NCBI GenBank assembly: GCA_937934745.1
Contig: CALGZC010000040.1
Location: forward strand, 62,001 to 126,000
Length of the DNA stretch: 64,000 nucleotides
Reading direction: 5' to 3'
From: an uncultured Blastocatellia bacterium
GTDB lineage: Bacteria; Acidobacteriota; Blastocatellia; Chloracidobacteriales; Chloracidobacteriaceae
In this document: positions 17,519-25,522 of the stretch, in pieces
Numbering within the stretch: position 1 is the first letter of the stretch
Layout: every line of letters begins with the position of its first letter
Program-made: the position numbers and the translations under genes
The notes under the pieces: model-generated
Seen by the model: the letters and a program-made list of their open reading frames with translations, nothing else
What the model was told of the DNA's origin: nothing
Databases searched by the model: none

Positions 17519-19408
17519 ATGAAAGCAAAGCTTGAGGAAGTCGCCCAAACGTACGGCATTGAGAACTGGGGTGCCGGCTACTTCAGCATCAACAAAAAAG
17601 GTCACTTAGTTGTTCATCCAAGCGAGTACGACCGACGCGGCGCTGACGTTATGGAAATCCTTGAAGACCTGCAGCGCCGGCGTATCTCAGCACCTCTACT
17701 GCTGCGCTTTCCACAGATCCTCGTCAACCAAATGAAAAGGTTGACGGGTGCTTTTCGCAATGCCATCAAAGAATTCGGTTACAGTGGTCGGTACTATGGC
17801 GTGTTTCCGATGAAAGTCAATCCACGCCGTGAGGTGGTGGAGGAGTTCCTGCGCGCCGGACGGCGATATGACTTTGGGATCGAAGTTGGCAGTAAACCAG
17901 AACTATACGCCGCGCTGGCCCATGAGCAATCGCCTGACTCCGTCATGATTTGCAACGGTTTCAAGGACGAAAGCTACATCCGTCTGGCATTGCTTGGAAC
18001 TGAGCTTGGCAAAAATGTCGTCATCGTGATTGAAAAGATCGGCGAGCTGGAACTGGTGATTCGGCTGGCACAGGAGATCGGTATTCGTCCGCTGCTCGGC
18101 ATTCGCGTCAAACTGTACTCAAAAGGGAGCGGACGCTGGGAAAAATCAGGTGGTGAATCGGCAAAGTTCGGGCTGACAACGAGTGAAATTCTCGAGGTCA
18201 TCCGCGTCCTTCGGGAGCATGAAATGGTGGATGCACTCCGGTTGCTCCATTTCCACATTGGTTCGCAAATTACAAACATCAAGCGAGTTAAAAACGCCAT
18301 CAAGGAAGCTGCGCGGGTCTATGCCAAAATTCGGGCAATGAAGATCAACGTGGATTACTTGGATGTCGGCGGCGGACTCGGTGTTGACTATGATGGGAGC
18401 AAAACCAGCTCGGAATCGTCGGCCAACTATACCGTGCAAGAGTTTGCCAACGACGTTGTGTACACCATCAAGAGCGTTTGCGAGGACGAAGATGTTCCCG
18501 AACCGCACATCATCACGGAGTCGGGCCGTATGCTGACGTCTTACCATGCTGTTCTGGTGGCAAACATCCGCGCCGAGATTGAGACGGTTGTTGGTGAATA
18601 TGAAGCTGTCAAAGTGGATGAAGACGACCCACAGGTCATCGTCGAACTCAAGGATTTGTGTTTGGGTATCAACTCAAAGAATTACGTGGAATACTACCAC
18701 GATGCTCTAGAGCACAAGGATGAAATGTACACACTGTTCAACCTTGGCCTAATTTCACTAGAAGACCGCGCCAAAGGTGAGATTCTGTTTTGGGAAGTCT
18801 GTGAACGGACGGCCAAATATGCACAGAATGACAAGAGCATGATTGAGGAGTATGAAGAGTTGCGTCAGATGTTAGCGGCAAAATATCTATGCAACTTTTC
18901 GATTTTTCGCTCTTTGCCTGACAGTTGGGCAATTGACCAACTTTTCCCCATTATGCCGCTTCACAAGTTGGACAAGACCCCAACCGAACTCGCGACGCTG
19001 GTGGACATTACCTGCGATTCAGACGGCGTGATTGATAAGTTTGTGGACCTAAAGGACATCAAAGAGACACTTGAACTCCATCCCTTCAAGGGGGAGCCGT
19101 ACTTCCTTGGTATTTTCCTGGTCGGCGCGTATCAGGAAGTCATGGGCAGCGGTCACAACCTGTTTGGCCCGCTCCACGAAGCCCACATTATCATTGAGGA
19201 CGAAGGGTATCTGATTACCAAAGTCGTGCCTGGTGGGACGTTGGGTGAGGCGGTGGCAACCGCCCGGTATGAACAGGCGGCGCTTCAGGATGGCTTTGGC
19301 GAACTGGCTGCCGAGCAAGTCAAGCGCGGCCGCCTGTCGGCCGAACGGGCGAATGAGTTGTGCCGCCAGTATGAAAGCTATGTTTCCTGCTATACCTACT
19401 TGAGCTAA
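17519..19408 (+). CDS. speA: biosynthetic arginine decarboxylase
   Basis: PLP-dependent fold-III enzyme converting arginine to agmatine, the first step of polyamine synthesis from arginine. The 629-residue length is typical. The PLP lysine lies in YGVFPMKVNPR, the glycine-rich phosphate-binding segment is YLDVGGGLGVDYDGS, and the second active-site segment VDITCDSDG near residue 500 contains the catalytic cysteine. The long frame is open upstream to 16922 through the tRNA region, but ATG 17519 is preceded by AAGGAG with 4-nt spacing and begins the family homology. The next gene, 80 nt downstream, is a deoxyhypusine-synthase-like protein, suggesting a polyamine operon. No agmatinase is nearby. 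Confidence 0.95.
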   Translation: MKAKLEEVAQTYGIENWGAGYFSINKKGHLVVHPSEYDRRGADVMEILEDLQRRRISAPLLLRFPQILVNQMKRLTGAFRNAIKEFGYSGRYYGVFPMKVNPRREVVEEFLRAGRRYDFGIEVGSKPELYAALAHEQSPDSVMICNGFKDESYIRLALLGTELGKNVVIVIEKIGELELVIRLAQEIGIRPLLGIRVKLYSKGSGRWEKSGGESAKFGLTTSEILEVIRVLREHEMVDALRLLHFHIGSQITNIKRVKNAIKEAARVYAKIRAMKINVDYLDVGGGLGVDYDGSKTSSESSANYTVQEFANDVVYTIKSVCEDEDVPEPHIITESGRMLTSYHAVLVANIRAEIETVVGEYEAVKVDEDDPQVIVELKDLCLGINSKNYVEYYHDALEHKDEMYTLFNLGLISLEDRAKGEILFWEVCERTAKYAQNDKSMIEEYEELRQMLAAKYLCNFSIFRSLPDSWAIDQLFPIMPLHKLDKTPTELATLVDITCDSDGVIDKFVDLKDIKETLELHPFKGEPYFLGIFLVGAYQEVMGSGHNLFGPLHEAHIIIEDEGYLITKVVPGGTLGEAVATARYEQAALQDGFGELAAEQVKRGRLSAERANELCRQYESYVSCYTYLS

Positions 19409-19488
19409 ACCGAGTCGGCCGGCGTGCGAACGCCAGCATCGGACCGATGCATCCCCGGCGCCCGTCACCAGGCTGGAAGCGAGAGGCT

Positions 19489-20538
19489 ATGAGCAGAAAA
19501 GCGAAAGCGTCGCCTTATTTGAAGCGACCAACCGATCCCATTGAGATTGATCGTGACCGCAGCGTAGCCGGACTGCTGGCCAAATTTGAGGCGACTTCTT
19601 TTCAGGCCCGCAACCTCGCCATCGCCCATAATATTTGGCTCAACATGCTCGACGACACCTGCACCATCGTGCTTGGGTTGAGCGGGCCGCTCATCCCGGC
19701 CGGCATGCGGCGTTTGATTGCCTGGCTGATTCGGAATCGCTACGTAGACGTTGTCGTCACAGACGGTTTGACGGTGTTTCACGACATTCACGAATCACTG
19801 GGACGGCAACACTACCAAGGCTCACCGTTGACGGCGGCCAGTGAACTCCAGGCCCACCGAATCGCACGTTTGTACGACACACTCCTGAGTGAAGAAGAAG
19901 TCCAGGAAGCGGACGAATGGCTGCGCAGCTTCGTCAATATGCAGGATATGAGCCGTCCCTATGCGACCCGCGAGTTCCTCAACTTGCTAGGTCATGAACT
20001 ATCCGAAATCGCCAACGAGGACGGCGTGTTGACGGCGGCGTACAAAGCACGCATCCCGGTGTTTTGTCCCGGTGTGACGACTTCGCCGCTTGTGCGTGGC
20101 ATTGCAGCCGGCCGCATTGACCGAAGATCGTTGTTTTTGTTTGATGTTATTCAGGACGTGGTAGAAATGGCGCACATTTTGGTTGGGTCGACTAACGTCG
20201 GCGCGCTGTACTTTGGCTCCAGTCTTTGCAGCGATTTTGTGTGCCAGGCGCAGGCAACGGGCACGGTGGTCAATGCACGGTTGCGTCCGTTGAAGTATGT
20301 CGTCAAAGTCACGCTCGACGGATTGCTGAACGGCGGTACGCTGTTGCATCCGGTTGAGGACGCTGACAACTGGAGTCGCGCCGCGAAGGAACTCCGGCTT
20401 GTGACGGCGTACTGTGATCCGACCATTGCGCTACCCATGCTGGTGACGGCGCTAACGCAGAGTGCCACGCGCCAGATCAAGTCCCGGCGCAAGCCGACCT
20501 TCACACTCGGCCGCGATCTCGTCATGAGCGCCGCATAG
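19489..20538 (+). CDS. deoxyhypusine-synthase-like protein (polyamine aminobutyl transferase family)
   Basis: 349-residue NAD-binding protein of the deoxyhypusine synthase family, seen in VLGLSGPLIPAGMR, DVVVTDGLTVFHDIHESLG and the Rossmann-type FCPGVTTSPLVRG segment. Bacteria lack the eIF5A substrate of true DHS; bacterial relatives make homospermidine or guanidino-polyamine analogues instead. The C-terminal active-site region reads WSRAAKELRLV...TIALP. Ungapped alignment to the eukaryotic WGK motif places arginine at the catalytic lysine, although the nearby AAK lysine could replace it with a 3-residue shift. It lies directly after speA, so agmatine or a product of it is a likely substrate. 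ATG 19489 starts after GAGAGG. Confidence 0.82.
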   Translation: MSRKAKASPYLKRPTDPIEIDRDRSVAGLLAKFEATSFQARNLAIAHNIWLNMLDDTCTIVLGLSGPLIPAGMRRLIAWLIRNRYVDVVVTDGLTVFHDIHESLGRQHYQGSPLTAASELQAHRIARLYDTLLSEEEVQEADEWLRSFVNMQDMSRPYATREFLNLLGHELSEIANEDGVLTAAYKARIPVFCPGVTTSPLVRGIAAGRIDRRSLFLFDVIQDVVEMAHILVGSTNVGALYFGSSLCSDFVCQAQATGTVVNARLRPLKYVVKVTLDGLLNGGTLLHPVEDADNWSRAAKELRLVTAYCDPTIALPMLVTALTQSATRQIKSRRKPTFTLGRDLVMSAA

Positions 20539-20644
20539 GCGACGCCCGCAGCGTTAGGGCCGACGGTGCGGTGTTTGCCGGGTCATGCCGGTAGCAAAAA
20601 ACCAGCCGCACCGATGGCGACGTCCCAGGTCCTTTTATCGGGGT

Positions 20645-21034
20645 ATGAATAAGCGTTTTTACGAGGTTATGGTTGAGACGCAGTTTTGTGCTGCGCACGC
20701 ATTGCGCCGGTACCGCGGTCAGGGAGAAGCTGTTCACGGCCACAACTGGCGGATTCAAGTGTTTGTACGCGGTGAGAAACTCGATGAAAACCATATTCTG
20801 ATTGACTTCCGAGCCGTGCGCGAAGCGACGGAAGCGATTATGCAGTACCTCGACCACAAGCACCTCAATGAGCTGCCCCCCTTCGACGGCGAACTCAACC
20901 CTTCGACGGAAAACATAGCAGCCTTTGTCTTTCACCAAGTTGCCGCCCGTATCAACAACGACCACTGTCAGGTCACGCTGGTGCGAGCCTGGGAAACACC
21001 GGCCACCATGGCCGCCTACGGCCTGGCAGGTTAA
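20645..21034 (+). CDS. 6-pyruvoyltetrahydropterin synthase family protein, PTPS-III type
   Basis: 129-residue COG0720 enzyme acting on 7,8-dihydroneopterin triphosphate. Zinc histidines are in FCAAHALRRY and VHGHNW, and the second catalytic part is LDHKHLN with PSTENIA. The QueD/PTPS catalytic cysteine (C-x3-HGH) is absent; the sequence reads GEAVHGH, the E-x2-HGH motif reported for PTPS-III. That subgroup makes 6-hydroxymethyl-dihydropterin and can replace FolB in folate synthesis. This suggests folate rather than queuosine as the pathway. The frame is open to 20585, but the fold starts at ATG 20645. rimI follows 2 nt later. Confidence 0.87.
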   Translation: MNKRFYEVMVETQFCAAHALRRYRGQGEAVHGHNWRIQVFVRGEKLDENHILIDFRAVREATEAIMQYLDHKHLNELPPFDGELNPSTENIAAFVFHQVAARINNDHCQVTLVRAWETPATMAAYGLAG

Positions 21035-21036
21035 CG

Positions 21037-21537
21037 GTGACGACTGTCCCGGATGTACTGCCGCTGACGGTGTGGGACGCGCAGGCCTGTTGGGAGCTGG
21101 ATCGCCGCTGCTTCGCCGCCTATGAGACGTACGATTTGGCCACCTTTCGCCTGTTGCTCAGCTCGCCGGACTCTGTTTCGTACAAAGCCCTCGATGCCCG
21201 GCGGCAAATGGTTGGGTTTCTCATCGGCTTGGTTGACCGCCTGCTGACGCCTGGCCGTGGGCGCGGACAGCTCATCGGCAGCGGGCATATTCTTGCCGTT
21301 GGTGTTGCCCCAGAAGCGCGCCGGCAGGGGCATGCGCGCCGCCTGCTGGGCGTAGCGGAACAGGGCTTTCGGCGGCGCGGGATCACCATGGTGCACCTTG
21401 AAGTCCACGCTTCAAACAGCGCTGCCTGCCGCTTGTACACCACAGCAGGCTACTCGGTCACGCAACGTTTACCCGCGTACTACACCGATGGCGATGATGC
21501 CCTCAAGATGGTCAAGTCACTCGTGATCAATAGCTAA
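21037..21537 (+). CDS. rimI: GNAT acetyltransferase, RimI-like
   Basis: 166-residue GNAT-fold N-acetyltransferase similar to RimI, which acetylates the N-terminal alanine of ribosomal protein S18. The acetyl-CoA pyrophosphate loop is VAPEARRQGHARRLL, followed by VHLEVHASNSAACRLYTTAGY and ending in YYTDGDDALKM, the typical RimI C-terminal pattern. It has a GTG start directly after the pterin gene. There is a 21-nt 3' overlap with the convergent aroDE gene. Other GNAT substrates are possible. Confidence 0.82.
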   Translation: MTTVPDVLPLTVWDAQACWELDRRCFAAYETYDLATFRLLLSSPDSVSYKALDARRQMVGFLIGLVDRLLTPGRGRGQLIGSGHILAVGVAPEARRQGHARRLLGVAEQGFRRRGITMVHLEVHASNSAACRLYTTAGYSVTQRLPAYYTDGDDALKMVKSLVINS

Positions 21538-23055
21538 GGTTCGCTCGGCCGCAGCTTGCATGACCGGCTCCGGCGCAAGCTGCCGTGTCCAAAGACGAAA
21601 TTGCTCTGCCGCTTGGCTGATGAGCATTGGTAAGCCGTCCAGGACGGCAATGCCCCGCTCTGCTGCCGCCCGCAGGAGGGGGGTCTGACGTGGGCGGTAC
21701 ACGAGGTCATAGACCCACGACAAGCCTTCTAACCGCTCCGGCGCAACAGGACAGTCCGTTTCAGCATAGCCGGCCATACCTACCGGCGTCGTGTTGACTA
21801 GCCCGGTGAAGTGCCGGCCCACAAAGCAGTCGAGAGCTTCAACCGGTACGCCAAACCGTTCACCAAGCATCCGGGCCCGGTCAGGACGCCGGGCAAAAAG
21901 CGTGACTTGCGCGCCGACCTCGGCCAGACCGCAGACTACGGCATGCGCCGCGCCACCGGCCCCAAGTACTGCCACCCGTTCACCGCGTACTGCAAATCGC
22001 GCCACCAGGGGGTGCATCGCACCCACGACATCTGTGTTGTCACCGACCAGTTCCGTGCCCTGGATCAGGAGGGTGTTGACGGCACCGACACGCGCCGCTG
22101 TTGGTGTCAGTCGGTCAAGGTAGGGGAGGATCGCCCTCTTATGCGGTAACGTCACACTGTAGCCGCCAACCGTCCAGGGTGTCTGCCGGGTGCGGGGATG
22201 AACCAGGTTCTTGATGAAGTCCCCTAAATGCTCCGGTGCAACTTCGACCGGAATGTACACCCAGTTCAGGCCCAAATGCGCGAAGGCAGCGTTGTGCATG
22301 TCCTTTGACAGCGAATGGGCGATGGGGGCACCGATCAGTCCGGTTACCACAGTGTCACGGTTCAGTTCGGTCACACGAAACGTTCGACGCAGTTCGGTGC
22401 TGGGAAGCTGCCCCGGTGCAAGGGTGCGTCCGTCATGGGCAGCAGCATAAGTCCAGCGTGCGCCGTAGGCCACACCGAGCAAGCGGGTCAAGCTGCCGCA
22501 GCCGCCCATTCCGACGGGGATTTTCTGTGCGGGCGGCAGGTCTGTCTTGTGCAGCCAGTGAAAGAGTCGCACAACGTCATCCGGTTGGTTGATGGCCGTT
22601 GCCAGCTTGGCGGTTCCGGCGTACGGAGGAAAGTGCGCGGCAGCAAAGGCAATAACGTCCGGCGGCGTTGCGTGAAAGTCATGGTGCGAAACGATAATGC
22701 GCGACCAGACGGCCCGATCGGACGGATAAGTATCCAACAAGGGGGCAACCAAGTCTGATTCTACATCAAAGGCTTCTGCATCGGTCTGGAGGGCGTCGCG
22801 CCAGAACCTTAACCGTTCGTCTGGTGTGAGTTCTCGAAAGCCTCCCTGCGCCCGTGGGCGTAGGGTGACGACCACCGGTTTCGTCCGTCTGGTCAGCGCG
22901 CCGCGCAGAATAGGGTACATCTCGTCCGGTGACAGTGTGTGTAGGGCGTCAAAACGCAGTTCAAGCCAGTCGGTGTCGGCAGTGGCCGCAGCCAGCGCCG
23001 CGTAGAGTGCATCTGTCGTGGCAGCGACAATCGGCGTGCAAATCACGATGATCAT
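21517..23055 (-). CDS. aroDE: bifunctional 3-dehydroquinate dehydratase / shikimate dehydrogenase
   Basis: 512-residue fusion for steps three and four of the shikimate pathway, the arrangement known from plants and some bacteria. The N-terminal type I dehydroquinase (about residues 1-215) has the catalytic histidine in SHHDF and the Schiff-base lysine in TAKLATA. The C-terminal shikimate dehydrogenase starts near residue 235 with GLIGAPIAHSLSK, then NVTLPHK-like SVTLPHK, DNTDVVG and the NADP-binding VAVLGAGGAAHAV with NTTPVGM. Both halves look catalytically intact. It is the third gene of a minus-strand operon, 26 nt after the DCC-family gene. Confidence 0.95.
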   Translation of the reverse strand: MIIVICTPIVAATTDALYAALAAATADTDWLELRFDALHTLSPDEMYPILRGALTRRTKPVVVTLRPRAQGGFRELTPDERLRFWRDALQTDAEAFDVESDLVAPLLDTYPSDRAVWSRIIVSHHDFHATPPDVIAFAAAHFPPYAGTAKLATAINQPDDVVRLFHWLHKTDLPPAQKIPVGMGGCGSLTRLLGVAYGARWTYAAAHDGRTLAPGQLPSTELRRTFRVTELNRDTVVTGLIGAPIAHSLSKDMHNAAFAHLGLNWVYIPVEVAPEHLGDFIKNLVHPRTRQTPWTVGGYSVTLPHKRAILPYLDRLTPTAARVGAVNTLLIQGTELVGDNTDVVGAMHPLVARFAVRGERVAVLGAGGAAHAVVCGLAEVGAQVTLFARRPDRARMLGERFGVPVEALDCFVGRHFTGLVNTTPVGMAGYAETDCPVAPERLEGLSWVYDLVYRPRQTPLLRAAAERGIAVLDGLPMLISQAAEQFRLWTRQLAPEPVMQAAAERTLAIDHE

Positions 23056-23081
23056 TCACGGAGGTCATTCACGAAGATCGG

Positions 23082-23498
23082 TCACAAAAAGCGCGCGCGG
23101 ATGTCCAGCGTCGGTAGGGGACAGGCATCGTATCTTCCAAAGAGCCGGTAGCGCCAAGCAGCAAACACAGTGTAGAGCCAATCGCGCACAGCAGGGGGCA
23201 GGACATACCCAATCGTCAACAGTTGCCACCAGCCGCCCAGGTATTCAAGAACGCGCAGCACCGCCGTTGAGCGAACAAAGACCTTTTCGGTTCCATCGGG
23301 TGCAGTTTCCACAAGAACAACAGACTCTATGGACATCAACCACGGATGCCGTGCGATGACAGCCGCACCGTATGCGCCCTGAAGAGGGGCAAACAACATG
23401 GTTCCACGTCGGTCATGGGCAAGGATGAACTGAACAGCCCAGTTGCAGAAGCCACATACACCGTCATAAAGCAAAACCTGGGTCAGTCTTTCCGGCAT
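23082..23498 (-). CDS. DCC-family thiol-disulfide oxidoreductase-like protein (DUF393)
   Basis: 138 residues with the hallmark DGVCGFC motif near the N-terminus, the SIESVVLVE segment, and the C-terminal VRDWLYTVFAAWRYRLFGR region shared by the DCC (DUF393) family. The CxxC pair suggests thiol-disulfide chemistry, but no physiological role is established for most members. It lies between a zinc-ribbon membrane protein and aroDE, 26 nt from each, so it is probably part of a three-gene operon. Confidence 0.88.
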   Translation of the reverse strand: MPERLTQVLLYDGVCGFCNWAVQFILAHDRRGTMLFAPLQGAYGAAVIARHPWLMSIESVVLVETAPDGTEKVFVRSTAVLRVLEYLGGWWQLLTIGYVLPPAVRDWLYTVFAAWRYRLFGRYDACPLPTLDIRARFL

Positions 23499-23524
23499 GG
23501 CAGGTTTCGAGCTTGCGTAGGGAG

Positions 23525-24121
23525 TCAGAGGGGGTACTTTGTGAGTTCCTGGGCCCAGTTGTTTTGGGGCGACACCTGTTTGCGCTCAATGTCCACTTCC
23601 CAAACCGCTGTCCGGGGGGACTCGCCGACAAGCTTGACCGTGTATGTCACCCGACATTTCGACCCCTGACACTCGACACGCCAACCGTCTACATCATCCA
23701 CCTTGTTTTCATCAACCAACTGCTGCACGTAGGTAGTTAGCGCCTCGCCGATTGTTCCCCCCTGCTTGGCGTGCGCGCGTTCCACTAAGTGGAGTGCGCC
23801 GAGGTCATCAGTCGGCGCCGAGGTGTGCCAGAACCTGTATTCGCTAAGGCCGTAGCCAATCAGGGCAAAGACCACCAACGTGCTGCTGAACAGCACAATG
23901 AGCTGCCACCTGGGAAGCTTGATTCCAGACCCGGCTTGGGCGCGAGCGGGTTGCTGCGGTTTACCGAGCGCGGTTTTCTTTGTTTTGACCTGCGGTGCTG
24001 CGTACTTGCCGGCAATGCCGCTACTCACACCCGATGGCTGAATCTTTGGCGTTGCCAGCTTACACCTGGGACACCGGTCGGCATCTACCGGGACTGCACA
24101 AAAGCAGCGTGGACATCTCAT
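23525..24121 (-). CDS. zinc-ribbon single-pass membrane protein
   Basis: 198 residues. A rubredoxin-like zinc ribbon opens the protein (C3-x2-C6 and C17-x2-C20), followed by a basic, low-complexity linker, one transmembrane helix (about residues 74-96) and an extracytoplasmic domain with one cysteine pair (VECQGSKC). No family recognised. The N-terminal zinc ribbon would be cytoplasmic. The ORF extends further upstream, but ATG 24121 gives the conserved zinc-ribbon start. It is the first gene of an operon with the DCC protein and aroDE, and a 15-bp palindrome lies 71-85 nt upstream. Confidence 0.75.
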   Translation of the reverse strand: MRCPRCFCAVPVDADRCPRCKLATPKIQPSGVSSGIAGKYAAPQVKTKKTALGKPQQPARAQAGSGIKLPRWQLIVLFSSTLVVFALIGYGLSEYRFWHTSAPTDDLGALHLVERAHAKQGGTIGEALTTYVQQLVDENKVDDVDGWRVECQGSKCRVTYTVKLVGESPRTAVWEVDIERKQVSPQNNWAQELTKYPL

Positions 24122-24499
24122 ATCCCAGCCTTTGAGCCAGAGCGCGGATGGAGGGAGATCGCAAGATATTCGGTGAAGTTGCCAGGAGAGGTGACATAAT
24201 ATGTCAGTTTTCCACAATCCGGTAACAAAAATCTGTCCGTCGGACTGAATTGTTCCGACGCCGAACGACGTCTCAGGCGGCCGCCCATCAGGACAAAAGA
24301 CATCTTAAACACCAACTTTTTCAAGGTTTTGAAGTTCCCTTTGCAAGCTTGGCGAACCGTTCCGGTGTACCATGCCCACACTGTGGAGCCAGTTTTGCGG
24401 TGAAAAACGACTCGCCGAGGTCATGTTCCAAGCAACTTAAGAACCCTTGGGTGAGATCGGGGGAGTGTGGCTAAAGCGCCATTTCCAGGAGAACCAAGT
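24122..24499. other. divergent intergenic region between zinc-ribbon and pilin-like genes
   Basis: 378 nt without a convincing gene. It holds the palindrome described separately at 24192-24206, which also supplies a TATTAT -10-like hexamer on the minus strand. Near 24480-24490 the purine-rich CCAGGAGAACC precedes the pilin-like start. Short ORFs on both strands show no family features. Confidence 0.4.
24192..24206. promoter_or_regulatory. perfect 15-bp palindrome, candidate operator
   Basis: TGACATA-A-TATGTCA, seven-base arms around one central base, in otherwise G+C-rich DNA between divergent genes. It overlaps a TATTAT hexamer on the minus strand, so a bound protein could block the zinc-ribbon/DCC/aroDE promoter. 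The TGACA...TGTCA form resembles sites of CRP/FNR- and MarR-type regulators, but the regulator is unknown. Confidence 0.5.
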
Positions 24500-25099
24500 A
24501 TGTCAGGTGAGTTTTCACGCATCGCTCTGCGCTGCCCGTTGCGCAATACACGCCGTGCACGACGCAACACACACCGTGGATTCACCATCGTTGAGTTGAT
24601 GATGGTGATCGCCGTCATAGGGATCATCACAGCGATTGCCGTCCCCAATCTGATTGCTGCCCGTGCTGCTGCCCGGCGTGGGTGGTTTCAAGCCACAGCG
24701 CGTGCGATCGGTTCTTCCATTGAAGTGTTTGCCCAAACAAATCGCGGTCGCTACCCGATGGACGGCTTATTTTTCGGTCCTCCAGGACGGAATGCTGCCA
24801 AGTGGGAGCAAGACTCAGGCATGCCTTGGATTGGGTTTGACAATCCATCCAAGCAACCAACCTGGTCTATTGACTACCAGGTTCACCCGAGTCCGGTTGC
24901 GCCGGGCGCGCACTACATTGGATTGTGTTACTCCGGTTTGCGTGGTGCGCCGGCGGATGCCAGCATTACCAACAACGCCTCACTGTGGAATAACTATGGA
25001 CTCGGACAGGAAATTCCGGGCGACCGACGGCTCATCTTTATCTTCCATCAGGGAGTTCCGGCGGATCGGATCTGCCCGAATTCAACCTGCACGCCCTAG
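24500..25099 (+). CDS. type IV pilin/pseudopilin-like protein
   Basis: 199-residue prepilin. A basic leader ends in the prepilin peptidase site G-FTIVEL (glycine before a phenylalanine, glutamate at +5), followed by the hydrophobic N-terminal helix MMVIAVIGIITAIAVPNL. The globular part has two cysteines near the C-terminus (ICPNSTC) that could form a disulfide loop. This could be a minor pilin or a type II secretion pseudopilin. The ATG start at 24500 follows AGGAG; the frame is also open from GTG 24467. No pilus assembly genes are adjacent. Confidence 0.88.
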   Translation: MSGEFSRIALRCPLRNTRRARRNTHRGFTIVELMMVIAVIGIITAIAVPNLIAARAAARRGWFQATARAIGSSIEVFAQTNRGRYPMDGLFFGPPGRNAAKWEQDSGMPWIGFDNPSKQPTWSIDYQVHPSPVAPGAHYIGLCYSGLRGAPADASITNNASLWNNYGLGQEIPGDRRLIFIFHQGVPADRICPNSTCTP

Positions 25100-25210
25100 T
25101 GGATACCCACGGCAAACCACCACCGATCAAGTTTGATTTGGCCACAGAGTTTGAAGTAAATGTCCGTCTCGGTTAGTCCGAGGCGTCTTCTGTTTTTTTT
25201 TGGAAAGCCC

Positions 25211-25522
25211 ATGCCGCGTACCAGAGTTGCCGCTGTGGCCGACGTCCCACCGGGACATATGCGCTTAGTGGTGATCGGACAGCAGAAGATAGTGATTTAC
25301 AACTGTAGTGGCACGCTGTACGCCAGTGAGAACACCTGTCCGCACCTGGGCGCGGCGTTGAGTGAGGGAGTTCTGATTGGAACGGAAGTGACGTGTCCGT
25401 GGCATCACTGGTCATTTGATGTGACAACCGGGGCCTGTACCAGCAATCCACTGGCTCCTAAGCCGTTGACCGTGTTCCCAACCACGGTCGAGGGCGGCGA
25501 AGTATGGGTCGATCTCCCATGA
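25211..25522 (+). CDS. Rieske [2Fe-2S] ferredoxin-like protein
   Basis: 103-residue stand-alone Rieske protein of the dioxygenase-ferredoxin / NirD type. The two cluster-binding motifs are intact: CPHLGAA and CPWHHWSFD. It is a soluble electron carrier for an unidentified oxygenase or reductase. The frame is open to 25160, but homology begins at about ATG 25211. The stop codon TGA overlaps the recD2 start (ATGA), although there is no known functional link. Confidence 0.9.
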   Translation: MPRTRVAAVADVPPGHMRLVVIGQQKIVIYNCSGTLYASENTCPHLGAALSEGVLIGTEVTCPWHHWSFDVTTGACTSNPLAPKPLTVFPTTVEGGEVWVDLP

